Below the pieces are notes generated by a model that saw only the letters and a list, made by a program, of their open reading frames with translations, was not told the origin of the DNA and did not search any database. A stretch of DNA of 64,000 bases from JAGOPY01 sp964619555 (lineage in GTDB: Bacteria; Bacteroidota; Bacteroidia; Bacteroidales; JAGOPY01). Each line of letters starts with the position of its first letter. Within the stretch, counting starts at the first letter, position 1. A program made the translations under genes and the position numbers. Below, piece after piece: positions 34,856 to 44,809 of this stretch. The stretch covers positions 1-64,000 of the forward strand of contig CAZUDV010000004.1 of NCBI GenBank assembly GCA_964619555.1. The letters are read 5' to 3'.

Positions 34856-36349
34856 CTACCTGACTACCGTCATCTTCCCTGTGGAAGACTGTTTGCCTGT
34901 TGACAGGCGGTAGAAGTAGATTCCTGATGGTAATCCTGCCACGTTCCATGAGAAGTGATGGTTGCCTTTTTGCTGATATTCATTGATCAGGTAGTCCATC
35001 TGCTGACCGTAAAGATTATAAATCTGCAAGGTCACTTGCGATGGTTCATCAAGGGCATAACAGAATGTGATTGCACTGGAAGAGGGATTTGGGTAAACAG
35101 ACAGGTGTTGAACTTCCTGGTCAGCTATACCCGAATAACCGACATTTACTTCAAGGGTGTTGGTATCGGCATAGCAACCGAGTTCGCTCATTTCTATGAG
35201 TTTGACATATCCCATACCCGCTGTATTCCAATGAACCGTGATACTGTTATCCGTCCCATCGACCTTTATGCCGCCTTCAACCATGAATTCATAAGTATGT
35301 CCCTCACTTGCATTTACAGAATATGTTGCCACTTGAAATAGAGTCGCCGTTATGTCACCCAAAATAAACGTGGGAACGGTAAATTCAACAGTGAGGAGTG
35401 CGGTATTGCTTGTGTCTACTCCATATTCGTTTGTAGCAATGCAACGGTATTGTCCTGCATCTTCCGGCTGAACCTGTGGGATAGTTAGGACGCTATCTGT
35501 GGCACCTATTATATCAGCACCATCTTTCTGCCATTGATAATAAAGTGGGAGAATACCGTCAGCTTTAACTTCAAAAGAAGTGCTGTCGTTTTTGCAGATT
35601 TGCTGGTTTTCTATCGTTGATAGTATAGTAGCCTGAATTAACCAACCTCCTTCATGGTAAAGAGTATTTATTTCCGCATCGCTTAACGTACGATCATAAA
35701 CTCTAATATCATCAAGTTTACCGTTTAAGTGGTAGGATGCATTATCATTAAAAATTAGTTGTCCGAAAAATAATTGCCCACTCAAAATAGTATTCGGTGG
35801 TAAATTCAAATAAACACTTGAATTTATAAAAGTATCTATGAAGAACTTTACTGAGTCGGTCTGCATATCATAGACCATCACAATAAAATGCCACTCACCT
35901 AATATATCTTCTGGAACACTATATGCACCATAGTCGCAAAGATGAAAGCATAACCTCCCATCATCCTCTAAAAGCGCATTGCACCCGTTGTTCGAGCCAT
36001 ATGTTCCATAAGAAAGTGCTGTCCCCCATCCATACCATGGTGGCGGATCAAGACATGTATAATAATTAACCCAAAATGTGAAGGTTCGTGATTGATCATT
36101 TGCCGGCATAAAGGCATCGGTACAGGCAATGTAAGCAGAAATCCCATCAAAATTGTAAGCAGAATTATCATTTCCGAATCGGTCGGTGGTCAGAACGGCA
36201 CCATTTACCGTCCCATCGTTACCATTTCCACTCTCATCATTAGCGTTACCATTGAAGGGATACCATGCAACAAGACCGTCAGTGGGTATCTGTGCCAGTG
36301 ATACAACCACAATAAATAAGCTGCTGAATAATAGTATGAGTTTTTTCAT
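34856..36349 (-). CDS. LamG- and Ig-domain protein with T9SS sorting signal
   Basis: This 497-residue secreted protein has a signal peptide (to LAQ, about 20), then a LamG/concanavalin-like domain at about 25-235 that begins LVAWYPFNGNANDESGNGNDG and ends with DDIRVYDRTLSDAEI. An immunoglobulin-like domain at about 240-325 follows (YYQWQKDGADI, DAGQYRCIATN), then a linker domain and a type A T9SS C-terminal domain (about 415-497, SVYPNPSS to FYRLSTGKQSS). LamG domains usually bind carbohydrate or adhesion ligands at the cell surface. It is 60% similar in architecture to its neighbour at 36362 and probably arose by duplication (judged by eye). Confidence 0.9.
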   Translation of the reverse strand: MKKLILLFSSLFIVVVSLAQIPTDGLVAWYPFNGNANDESGNGNDGTVNGAVLTTDRFGNDNSAYNFDGISAYIACTDAFMPANDQSRTFTFWVNYYTCLDPPPWYGWGTALSYGTYGSNNGCNALLEDDGRLCFHLCDYGAYSVPEDILGEWHFIVMVYDMQTDSVKFFIDTFINSSVYLNLPPNTILSGQLFFGQLIFNDNASYHLNGKLDDIRVYDRTLSDAEINTLYHEGGWLIQATILSTIENQQICKNDSTSFEVKADGILPLYYQWQKDGADIIGATDSVLTIPQVQPEDAGQYRCIATNEYGVDTSNTALLTVEFTVPTFILGDITATLFQVATYSVNASEGHTYEFMVEGGIKVDGTDNSITVHWNTAGMGYVKLIEMSELGCYADTNTLEVNVGYSGIADQEVQHLSVYPNPSSSAITFCYALDEPSQVTLQIYNLYGQQMDYLINEYQQKGNHHFSWNVAGLPSGIYFYRLSTGKQSSTGKMTVVR

Positions 36350-36361
36350 CTTGATAGATTT

Positions 36362-37921
36362 TTAAAAGTCGTTCAATATTATTTTCCCATTCCCCGTCAA
36401 TTTGTCGGAAAGGACTTTATAGAAATATACTCCCGCAGGTAAGCCTTCAGCATTCCATTGCACCTGATGATTACCGAACTGCTGATAAGCATCCACGGGT
36501 GTTTCCATTAATTGTCCGAAGGCATTATAAATCTGAATGGTGACCTGTGATGGCTCCGTGAGGGTGTAATAGAAAGTAATTAATCCTGAAGTAGGATTCG
36601 GATAAACAGACAATCGTTTAGCTTCCTGTTCGTTTATACCCATTGAGCCGATGGTCACATTCAGGGTATTGGTATCCGCATCGCAACCAATATCACTCGT
36701 CTCTATGAGCTTGACAAACCCCGGTCCTGCATTGCCCCAATGCACCATGACACTGTTCTCGGTTCCGTCAATCCTGTTGCCACCTTCGGCAATAAATTCA
36801 TAGGTGTGACCCTGCTGAATTTCCACAGAGTAAGTTGCAACCTGATATTCAAGAACATTGGTAAATCCCTGTATTTCGGTTGGGACAGCAAACTCAACCC
36901 ATAACATTGCAGTGTTGCTGGTATCAATCCCGTAACTATTGGAAGCGATGCACCTGTATTGACCTGCATCTTCGGGCTGTACCTGTGCAATGGTTAGGAT
37001 GCTATTTGTTGCACCTGAAATATCTGTATCATCTTTTTGCCACTGGTAATTAATTGGAGGGATACCAACTGCCTTAACTTCAAAAGCCGTACTGTCGTTC
37101 TTGCAGATCTGCTGATCATTCAGAACAGTATAGATGTAAGCATGGTCAATGAATTGTGTCTTGGCGTAATTCCATACTTTGAGTTCATCAATGGCAACAC
37201 TTCCCTGACCCATTTGATTGCTAATAATTTTTACATCACCATATAAAGGTGAAACAGCTTCAATTGGACAATAATTAAATGCTAAATATGGGGCATCACA
37301 AGATCCAACGGGAATACCATCAAGGAAAAGCATTAATGATTTTGAATTGCCCGGTACCCCATTTATATCCCATGACAGGGCATAATGATGCCAAGCATTG
37401 ACATCCCCTAAAATTGATGCAAATGTAGAGTATTCCGTCCATGACCCTGTTGATATTGATCCCCCACGTTCCTCAACCGCTTGTCCTGCCCGTCCGCATA
37501 ATCCTGCACCTTCATGACCATCATTACCGTTATAATGAATTTCGTACATAGCATATGGTGGTATTCCCTCCGAACTGGTATAAAAGAAACCTGGACATCG
37601 TCCCCAATTAGAATTAACATATTCTGGCATGTCATATAACCTACCCCAAAATTCTACGCAACCACGGTTGGGAGGAATAATTTCTTTAGGAAATGTAACA
37701 AGGTCAGATTCATTATAATTTGCATAATAAGCATTTCCAACCTGCCCAGTTGTGAAATTTGTTACAGGGTCTGCATTGAAGGTTCCTCCTGGTCCTGCGA
37801 CGGGATTGGTTATGGAATTCACATCATCGAAGGTACAATACAGCATGAGGCTGTCACTGACCTGTGCCTGTAATGCAGCTACGATCATGCAACTGCATAT
37901 GAAAAGGGTAATGGTTTTCAT
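36362..37921 (-). CDS. LamG-like and Ig-domain protein with T9SS sorting signal
   Basis: This 519-residue T9SS cargo protein has a signal peptide (ending ALQAQ), a diverged LamG-like domain (about 25-255, with MLYCTFDDVNS and VAIDELKVWNYAKT), an Ig-like domain (about 265-345, INYQWQKDDTDISGATNS and DAGQYRCIASN) and a C-terminal sorting domain beginning SVYPNPTSG. The Ig and C-terminal parts match the protein at 34856 closely. They are 12 nt apart on the same strand, so they are probably co-transcribed and are tandem duplicates with different N-terminal ligand domains. Confidence 0.88.
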   Translation of the reverse strand: MKTITLFICSCMIVAALQAQVSDSLMLYCTFDDVNSITNPVAGPGGTFNADPVTNFTTGQVGNAYYANYNESDLVTFPKEIIPPNRGCVEFWGRLYDMPEYVNSNWGRCPGFFYTSSEGIPPYAMYEIHYNGNDGHEGAGLCGRAGQAVEERGGSISTGSWTEYSTFASILGDVNAWHHYALSWDINGVPGNSKSLMLFLDGIPVGSCDAPYLAFNYCPIEAVSPLYGDVKIISNQMGQGSVAIDELKVWNYAKTQFIDHAYIYTVLNDQQICKNDSTAFEVKAVGIPPINYQWQKDDTDISGATNSILTIAQVQPEDAGQYRCIASNSYGIDTSNTAMLWVEFAVPTEIQGFTNVLEYQVATYSVEIQQGHTYEFIAEGGNRIDGTENSVMVHWGNAGPGFVKLIETSDIGCDADTNTLNVTIGSMGINEQEAKRLSVYPNPTSGLITFYYTLTEPSQVTIQIYNAFGQLMETPVDAYQQFGNHQVQWNAEGLPAGVYFYKVLSDKLTGNGKIILNDF

Positions 37922-38359
37922 GGCTAATTGAATTGTATGGTTATATTGGTCGGATGTGTATAATTTTCAGGTATTTGAAATCATATCTCGATTAACCGGG
38001 TATGGGACCACTTCAAGTTTTTCAAAGTTACCTCAACCACAAGGCAGGAATGAGTCAGATCAACGAACGCCGGGTTTTGTTCAACGAACACAAAAATCGC
38101 TCAACCCCCGCCAACTATCCTCATGACCATAAAGGAAAATATTAAAGGAAGGACTTTTAATGTTTTGGATTATAGGCTTTAGCACCTGAAAAATACGAAA
38201 AAATAAGGGGAAAAGCAAGTAAAATTATCGGGTGTATCCACAGATACATACGCCCCAGAGTACGATAATATGCCCCGGACGTATATATATATCAGATTTG
38301 GAATCTTCGGCCATCCTGACTCAAACGGTTTCGTATATTTGGCAGATTATCCTACTATG
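37922..38359. other. Intergenic region left of the IS21 element
   Basis: These 438 bases hold no gene that I can support. The stretch is AT-rich, with a pair of imperfect ACGCCCC/ATGCCCC motifs near 38250-38280 and a TATATATATA run at about 38283. It probably contains promoters for the T9SS genes on the minus strand. Confidence 0.5.
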
Positions 38360-38510
38360 TGTTGATTGGTGCACACGCCGAATAAATTGACCAGTCTGCG
38401 CCGATTTAAATTGACCACCCTCCGCCGGAGTAAATTGACCACCCCTGTTTGACCCCTGTTTTCATTGGCATTAATCACCTTGATCCGTATTCCATACAAA
38501 TATATGTTTT

Positions 38511-39245
38511 CTATTCTTCCGATTCAAGTGTTTCCATGGGTTCTGGTTTTTTCCTTTTTCTGAGAGATTCTCCCTGAAGTTCAATGCGGTTTGCATCGTG
38601 TACGAGCCTGTCCAGGATGGCATCTGCGACAGTGGCTTCTCCAATGATATCATACCATTGCTGGACAGGCAACTGCGAGGCAATGATGGTTGACCGCTTC
38701 CCATGGCGGTCTTCGATGATCTCCATCAGGGTGGCGCGGCTGTATGAGTCCAATGGGAGCAGGCCAAAGTCATCCAGGATCAACAAGTCGGTTTTTTCTA
38801 TCCTGGCGATCTCTTTCAGGTAGGATCCGTCGGCCTTGGCCATTTTCAGCCTGGCGAACAGTTTGCTGCTGTTGGAATACAGCACCTTGTACCCGAGGGT
38901 GCAGGCCTGGTTGCCCAGGGCCGAGGCGATGTAGCTTTTTCCGATGCCTGTGCTCCCGGTGATCATGATGTTTTCAAAACGGTCAATGTATGAGCATTCC
39001 GACAGGCGCATGAACAGGTTCTTGTCCAGGTTCCGGTCAATATCGAAGTAGGTCTGCTCAAGGTTGGCCCGGTAACAGAACCGTGCATTGCGGAGGTCCC
39101 GCTCGATGCGGCGGTTGTTGCGGTCGTCCCATTCGGCATCGATCAAAAGGGATACCAGCTCATCGGATGTGAGAGCTGCGGACCGGCCCTCCTGGATGGT
39201 CGTACGGAAGGCGGATGCCATTGCATAGAACTTCATTTGTTTCAT
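38511..39245 (-). CDS. istB: IS21 helper ATPase IstB
   Basis: IstB is the AAA+ ATPase that assists the IstA transposase in target selection. The 244-residue protein has the Walker A motif GSTGIGKS at 97-104 and Walker B LLILDDFG with D158-D159, and the IstB family ends in LDRLVHDANRIELQGESLR. It is intact. It lies 48 nt downstream of istA. Confidence 0.95.
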   Translation of the reverse strand: MKQMKFYAMASAFRTTIQEGRSAALTSDELVSLLIDAEWDDRNNRRIERDLRNARFCYRANLEQTYFDIDRNLDKNLFMRLSECSYIDRFENIMITGSTGIGKSYIASALGNQACTLGYKVLYSNSSKLFARLKMAKADGSYLKEIARIEKTDLLILDDFGLLPLDSYSRATLMEIIEDRHGKRSTIIASQLPVQQWYDIIGEATVADAILDRLVHDANRIELQGESLRKRKKPEPMETLESEE

Positions 39246-39293
39246 CTTTTCAGGGTTTGTTCATTCATTTTTCTTGGTATTTGAGATGTATTT

Positions 39294-40832
39294 TCATTGA
39301 TAGTACTCTTTACCCTGTATGTTTTCATGGGTGGGGACTTCGGTGGATGGATGCTCTTCTGCAGGAAAACTCTTGTCGTAACCTTTTTCCAGAATGATGC
39401 GGATGGTGTGATAACTGTAATCCCCGTAATCCATGGCCCGTTTGCAGGCATCGTTGAGTCGTTTGTGACCAGCCCGGGAGGCAAAGCTCAGTACTCCCTG
39501 GCAGGATTTATAGGCCTGTTCGGGATGCTGGCGGCTATCAATGATGCCTTTGATATAGTCCCGGCAGGCCTGTCCGACCTCTTCGCCCTTTTGGATGAAC
39601 TTGTCCGGATTCCAGTCGGTCTGATAGCGGTGTTTGCTGGCCAGGTGATCTTCCACGGTGGAGTACTTATAGGGCCTTCTGTCCCGGTCATGCACAGCGA
39701 TACGATCGTGGCGGTGATACACTTCCACCAGCGACTGGCTGTAGAACAGGGTCACCTTTTTGCCGATTTACTGGTAAGGCACACTGTAATAATGTTTGTC
39801 CTCGCCCAGAAAAACAAAATTGTTCTTCATCACAGTCACTACCTTCCTGTGTTTGATCTCATAGCGGCGAAGCGGCAAGGCCTGAAGTGAGGCCCTTTCC
39901 GTTTCTTCAAAGACCTGCCGGCGGCTGTAGGGACGAGATGACATCGGCCGACAGTTAAAATCATCCACAAGCTCCCGTATGGCCTGGTTGATCGTGTCAA
40001 CTGAGGAGAACACCCCGGTGCGGATCTCCTCATAGACCGCCCTGTAAATGATCTTTACGGCACCTTCCACAAGCGCTTTGTGAGTGGGTTTATAAGGCCT
40101 GGCAGGAACAACGGCCATGGTATAATGACTGGCAAAATCACGGAAAGCATCATTGAGGACCGGCTCGTAACGATTGCTTCGGACAACGGCTAATTTTAGG
40201 TTATCCGTCACGATGGCCAGCGGGGATCCGCCATAGTAATGCAACGCATGCTCGCAAGAGGTGATGAAGTCTTCCGTCTGCTGGCTCATCGAGGCTTCCA
40301 CATAAAGCAGCTGGCTTCCTCCCAGTACCGATACAAACACCTCCAGGTCAATGATCTCTCCGGTCGTCGGATCCACCATCTGGAGCTTTTCTCCGGCATA
40401 ATCCACATACATCTTGTCGCCTGCCTTATGCTCGATATGCATGATCGGATTACTGGCTTTGTGCCAAAGCAGGTAGTAATGCTTGAACTGCGAAAGGCCG
40501 TAGCCATCCGGATGAAGCTCCCTGTAACGGTTCCACTGCTGCTCCTTGGTTACCCCCTTGCGCTTTAAGGACCGTTCCATCTCCGGAAAAAAGGACAACA
40601 AAGACCTGTACCGGGGATCATCATCCATCTCCTTACGAGGCACCATGTCCAGGAATAACTGTTCCAGCTTCCCGTCGCTCATCTGGTCAAGTTCGCTGTG
40701 AACCTTACCACTGGCCAGAAACAGCCGGATATACTTCTTTATCGTGTTACGCGGCAGACCTAGCCGATTTGCGATGGCAGTCTTACTTACACCCTCGGTG
40801 TAGAGTCTGAGTAAACTTCTTACCTTGCTCAT
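39294..40832 (-). pseudogene. istA: IS21 transposase IstA, interrupted by an in-frame stop
   Basis: The reading frame is that of a 512-residue IstA with an HTH (about 1-45), a DDE integrase core (D144 in YVDYAGE, D210 in IVTDN, E256 in ALVEGAVK) and the usual C-terminus ending KEYYQ. It is broken by one TAA at codon 355 (39770-39768), in YYSVPYQ-stop-IGKKVTLFYSQ. Homologues have Tyr at this position (YQY), so a single TAT or TAC to TAA change explains it. No frameshift is needed. The core is whole, so the truncated product would keep the catalytic residues but lack the last 157 residues. Suppression or a sequencing error cannot be excluded. Confidence 0.88.
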
Positions 40833-41073
40833 ACTGATCAATTTGTTCGGCAAAGTTTATCGTTTTCAAATCCATACGATAAATCCATGCCTGGGTATCG
40901 GCAAGGTGATCTTTTGCTAATTTAGGGTGGTCAATTTCGACCGGCGTGGGGTGGTCAATTTCATCCGGCGGAGCCTGAAAATTTCACCGGCGTGAGGTGG
41001 TCAATTTGCTCCGGCGTGGACTGATAAATTCATCAGCTGTGTCCAGTCAGCCAACGTGTAGCAAAATTTGCAA

Positions 41074-42723
41074 TTATTTCCTTTTCCTGTTTTTCTCTTC
41101 TTTTGGAGGTTTGATCGCGTATTTCCCGGTGGGGGCCAGTGTTCGGATCATCCCGCTCTGGATGGTCTTCCAAAGGTAATTGATGATCCCTTTGTTCTTG
41201 TCGCGTTCATACCCGACAGACACCACTTTTACCGGTTTCCCGGGCGGGGGATTATTGGAATGGGTAACCTTGTCGGCCAGAAAAGAAATGAACCCCCATT
41301 CCTTGCCTGCTTCTTTCTTTAAAAGCACCACATCCAGGTCATTGTAGAGAAATTCCATCCATCCGGAGGAATGATGATCATTCGCCTCAAAAAAGAAGGT
41401 CATCCTTTTCACTTTCCCTGCATTGAATTTCATGTTGATGCTTGGTTCCAGCATATTGTTCAAAGGGCTGAGCTGCATGGCCCCGACACTGCCCGAACAT
41501 TTGAAATCGCGGAGATCCCCTTCCAGGGGCAGGATAAGTTCGGCGTTCAGGGGGCCTTCTTCCATTACCCTGGCCTGTACATGGAAATGCATCCTGTTAT
41601 CAGAAGAGTCTTCCTCAACCAGGTTGGTCAGGGAATATGACTGGGCATGGAAGTCGGCCAGGAGGATCGATCCCGCCTCCGTTTTCCCTTCAGCCAGTTC
41701 CTGGTAATATATCTTCGAATGACTGATCTTTAAACTATCGATGATCAGGGGCATATCCAGTTCCAGGAACGATTCATTGTAGAATTTTGGATAGCGGTTG
41801 AAATTGAATGCGACATTTTTATCCCGGTAGATATCGGCATTTACGCTGTCGATCAAAATTCCCGAAATTTCAAGTGGTTCACCGGCCAGCCATCTTTCCA
41901 GGCCGATATCAGACAGTATAACTGATCCGATCCGGATATCAAAGCGGTCATTCTGGAAGGCCAGTTTTTTTGAGAATGCTTTTTTGTCAAATTTCGGGAT
42001 CATGCGGAATCCTTCGAGGATCAGCAAGGAGTCTTTTTTACTGAAATCGAAAAGGTCCAGCTTCATATCGTACAGACCGGATCTGGAAAAGATATCCATG
42101 TTCCTCAGGCTTAGGCTGATATCATCATAAGAATAGCCGACGGGTTCTTCCAGGCTGTTTCGTTCCAGATGGATGGCTTGTGCCAGGAAATTAATTTGAT
42201 CGGAGCTGGCCAGCAGGGTGTCCTGGTGGAAGAGCTGCAATTTGCCACCGGCCATCATAACCCGTTCCAGATAGATTTGTTTCAATAATTGTTTTTTGGC
42301 CTTACTTTTTTTTCTATCCCGGATCTCATCCTGGAGGGCATCATCCGTTTGAACCGGTAAAGTGATCCTGACGACCGGATCATCGATAACGAAGTCGCGG
42401 ATGACCAGGTTTTTTTCAAACAGCATCTTGCTTAAGCTAAAATCCGTCAGTTTAATGGAAGCGACTTCTGCTTCGATCCTTACCCTGTTTTCCGGCAGGG
42501 TAGAATCGGGAAACATCCGGGTGTCCTTAATAATCAGGTACCGATGGAACAGGTCGACCCGGATCTTTTTATATTCGATCCTGTGATTCAATGGCTTGGT
42601 TCCTTCAAGAAAAGAACGGATATAAGGATCGATAACGCGGTCGGTATACTGGGCAAGTAGGATGAATAATATTAGAATAGCGCTTATAAGTGCAAGGATG
42701 CTAATAAGTAAGGATTTCTTCAT
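41074..42723 (-). CDS. AsmA-like membrane-anchored envelope protein
   Basis: I do not recognise a specific name. The 549-residue protein has one N-terminal transmembrane helix (about 5-27) and a long, beta-rich periplasmic part (VRIEAEVASIKLTDFSL, then FVIDDPVVRITLPV, and GILIDSVNADIYRD) in the style of AsmA/DUF748 proteins. Those form long grooves and often act in lipid transport. A basic C-terminal tail (KYAIKPPKEEKNRKRK) is present. It follows the IS21 element and precedes a small acidic protein gene on the same strand. Confidence 0.65.
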   Translation of the reverse strand: MKKSLLISILALISAILILFILLAQYTDRVIDPYIRSFLEGTKPLNHRIEYKKIRVDLFHRYLIIKDTRMFPDSTLPENRVRIEAEVASIKLTDFSLSKMLFEKNLVIRDFVIDDPVVRITLPVQTDDALQDEIRDRKKSKAKKQLLKQIYLERVMMAGGKLQLFHQDTLLASSDQINFLAQAIHLERNSLEEPVGYSYDDISLSLRNMDIFSRSGLYDMKLDLFDFSKKDSLLILEGFRMIPKFDKKAFSKKLAFQNDRFDIRIGSVILSDIGLERWLAGEPLEISGILIDSVNADIYRDKNVAFNFNRYPKFYNESFLELDMPLIIDSLKISHSKIYYQELAEGKTEAGSILLADFHAQSYSLTNLVEEDSSDNRMHFHVQARVMEEGPLNAELILPLEGDLRDFKCSGSVGAMQLSPLNNMLEPSINMKFNAGKVKRMTFFFEANDHHSSGWMEFLYNDLDVVLLKKEAGKEWGFISFLADKVTHSNNPPPGKPVKVVSVGYERDKNKGIINYLWKTIQSGMIRTLAPTGKYAIKPPKEEKNRKRK

Positions 42724-42758
42724 ATGTTGGGATTGATTCCAGGAGATTAAATCAAGAC

Positions 42759-43139
42759 TTAATCATCTTCGTATCCGCTGCCTGCTGTAAAATCTTCATC
42801 ATTGAATTCCTCGAACGTAATTTCTTCAGGCGGTTCCTCATCCATTTCAATCGCAACGCCTTTCTTTTTTTCAACCGTTGTACCGTTGATATGCTTCAGG
42901 GATCTTTCATCGAAGGAACTTCCAAATTCGGATTCTATATCTTCATAAATGAATTCATCGATCAGGGATAAGGCATCCATGTATTTTCTGCTTTTGATTT
43001 CACCGAAAAGTTCGATAAAATCCGGGTCAGTTTTAACTCTTTCACGGATATCTTCCACATATTCATCCAGTTCATCATAATCACCCATTTCAATGGCTTC
43101 CCGGATGGTTTCGAGGTATTCGAATTTTCTAGTGTCCAT
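42759..43139 (-). CDS. Small acidic hypothetical protein
   Basis: This is a 126-residue, strongly acidic cytosolic protein of unknown function. The N-terminal half (MDTRKFEYLETIREAIEMGDYDELDEYV) is helical and the C-terminal part is disordered-looking and Glu/Asp-rich (EEPPEEITFEEFNDEDF). The ATG at 43139 was chosen over a TTG two codons upstream. It lies 35 nt upstream of the AsmA-like gene on the same strand. Confidence 0.65.
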   Translation of the reverse strand: MDTRKFEYLETIREAIEMGDYDELDEYVEDIRERVKTDPDFIELFGEIKSRKYMDALSLIDEFIYEDIESEFGSSFDERSLKHINGTTVEKKKGVAIEMDEEPPEEITFEEFNDEDFTAGSGYEDD

Positions 43140-43230
43140 AGTCAAACAAAATTATCAGTTAATATCGATTATCACACTAAATGTAAGCAATTTTTCCGAA
43201 AAATCAAGAGGTTTTTTTTCGCTACTACCA

Positions 43231-43266
43231 ACCTGTGAGGTGACCTGTGAGGTGACCTGTGAGGTT
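43231..43266. repeat. 12-bp triple repeat (ACCTGTGAGGTG)
   Basis: Three consecutive 12-bp units, the last ending in T, lie 71 nt upstream of the decarboxylase start. It may affect the promoter or leader of that gene. Confidence 0.9.
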
Positions 43267-43336
43267 GTTTATTTCATACTTTTGGATATTCTGCAGTAGG
43301 ACCTTTTCCCGGCCCAACCCTTTAATACAAGAGAAT

Positions 43337-44758
43337 ATGGATCATAAAGCTTTCCGAAGCCAGGCGCACAGGATGGTCGACTGGATGGCCGATTACCTTG
43401 AGAATGTTGAACGATATCCGGTTAAATCCCATGTTTCACCCGGAGACATTCTAAAGCAGTTACCTGGCACACCCCCTGTCACGGGGGAAGACATGGATGA
43501 TATTTTCCGGGATTTTACTGACATCATTCTGCCCGGGATGACACACTGGCAAAGCCCGAATTTCTTCGCATACTTTCCGGCCAACTCAAGCTACCCATCT
43601 GTTCTGGCCGAAATGCTCACCGCTACCCTGGCCGCCCAGTGCATGAAATGGGAAACCTCGCCGGCAGCTGCTGAACTGGAGGAAATGATGATGAACTGGC
43701 TGAAAGAGATGACCGGACTGCCGAAGGATTTCCAGGGTGTCATTCAGGATTCCGCATCGACAGCCACATTGGTTGCCATACTTTCGGCCAGGGAAAAGTA
43801 TTCGGAGTTCAGGATCAACATCAGGGGATTTCACCATGAACCTTATCTCAGAGTCTATGGTTCGACGGAAACACACTCCTCCATTGAAAAAGCAGTAAAG
43901 ATTGCCGGCCTGGGGAGCATGAACCTCGTTAAGGTTAGTACGGACGAACATTACCGCATGGATACCAACCAGCTTCGGGCTTCCATCGAAGCGGATATTC
44001 AAAAAGGCCATAAGCCGATCTGTGTCATCGCCACCCTGGGTACCACCGGTTCCACCGCCATCGATCCCCTCAAAGAAATTGCTGTGATCTGCCGGGAATT
44101 CGATATCTGGCTCCATGTCGACGCCGCTTTTGCCGGCACAGCGCTAATCCTGCCGGAATACCGCCGGATGGCAGAAGGGGTGGAGATGGCCGACAGCTTT
44201 GTTTTCAACCCGCACAAATGGCTGTTCACCAATTTTGATTGTTCGGCCTATTTTGTGCGGGACCGGTCCATTTTGCTGAATACGCTTCAACTGGTACCGG
44301 AGTACCTGAAGACGCAAAACCAGGGAAAAGTAAATGATTACTGCGACTGGAGCGTTCCCCTGGGCAGACGGTTCCGTGCCTTGAAGCTCTGGTTCGTCAT
44401 CCGGAGCTACGGCATGGAAGCTATCCGGGAAAAACTGAGGAATCATATTGCCCTGGCGCAGGAACTGGAATTCAGTATTAAAGAGGCAGATGATTTCGAA
44501 TTGCTCGCCCCCAGGACGCTGAACCTGGTCTGTTTCCGTTATCATCCTGCTGGAGTGGATGATGAATCTGAGCTGGACCGTATCAATGAAGAGCTTCTGC
44601 ACCGGATCAATGCCACCGGGAAAGCATATCTCACCCATACCCGGCTTAGAGGCAGGTACACGCTCCGGATGGTAATTGCCCAGACGAATGTGGCGAGAAA
44701 ACATGTGGAAGCGGCATGGAAACTGGTTCAAAGTTCAAAGGGCAAAGTTCAAAGTTGA
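43337..44758 (+). CDS. PLP-dependent aromatic-L-amino-acid-type decarboxylase
   Basis: This 473-residue group II decarboxylase removes the carboxyl group from an aromatic amino acid such as tyrosine, tryptophan or DOPA. The PLP lysine is K294 in NPHKWLF. Other family residues include WQSPNFFAYFP near residue 75, the IQDSASTATL region (equivalent to the substrate-binding SGGSxAN area), LGTTGSTAIDP and HVDAAFAG with the PLP-stacking and Asp ligands. I chose the ATG at 43337 (MDHKAFRSQ), because the upstream part is leader. The last nine residues (QSSKGKVQS) and the stop codon are encoded by a GTTCAAA heptamer array (44726-44760). Confidence 0.9.
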   Translation: MDHKAFRSQAHRMVDWMADYLENVERYPVKSHVSPGDILKQLPGTPPVTGEDMDDIFRDFTDIILPGMTHWQSPNFFAYFPANSSYPSVLAEMLTATLAAQCMKWETSPAAAELEEMMMNWLKEMTGLPKDFQGVIQDSASTATLVAILSAREKYSEFRINIRGFHHEPYLRVYGSTETHSSIEKAVKIAGLGSMNLVKVSTDEHYRMDTNQLRASIEADIQKGHKPICVIATLGTTGSTAIDPLKEIAVICREFDIWLHVDAAFAGTALILPEYRRMAEGVEMADSFVFNPHKWLFTNFDCSAYFVRDRSILLNTLQLVPEYLKTQNQGKVNDYCDWSVPLGRRFRALKLWFVIRSYGMEAIREKLRNHIALAQELEFSIKEADDFELLAPRTLNLVCFRYHPAGVDDESELDRINEELLHRINATGKAYLTHTRLRGRYTLRMVIAQTNVARKHVEAAWKLVQSSKGKVQS

Positions 44759-44760
44759 GG
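44726..44760. repeat. Heptamer tandem repeat (GTTCAAA) across a stop codon
   Basis: Five 7-bp units: GTTCAAA, GTTCAAA, GGGCAAA, GTTCAAA, GTTGAGG. The array encodes the end of the decarboxylase and contains its TGA stop (44756-44758). The same unit family occurs in T9SS sorting-domain regions at 51.5, 53.0, 56.0 and 60.0 kb. Confidence 0.9.
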
Positions 44761-44809
44761 TCATAGTTTTAAGTGGTTTGAACAATGAACTAGTTAGTAT
44801 CTTTGCCGG

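Larger units (their letters stand above)
38360..41032 (-). mobile_element. IS21-family insertion sequence (istA degenerate)
   Basis: The element contains istA and istB in the order and orientation typical of IS21. Both ends carry several subterminal copies of a motif of the form CGCCG-N4-AAATTGACCACC: three at 38374-38450 and four, inverted, at 40926-41022. These are the multiple transposase-binding repeats characteristic of IS21 ends. The outer limits are approximate (TGTTGATT near 38360, and TGAATTTATC reading inward from about 41032). I could not find a clear target-site duplication. It lies between a T9SS gene and the AsmA-like gene and interrupts neither. Confidence 0.85.

Noticed and set aside
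39294..40832. Two separate genes from the istA halves
   Set aside because: Both halves are in the same frame and together give one normal IstA; a single stop codon explains the split.
43231..43266. CRISPR-like repeat
   Set aside because: Units are directly adjacent and identical, with no spacers.
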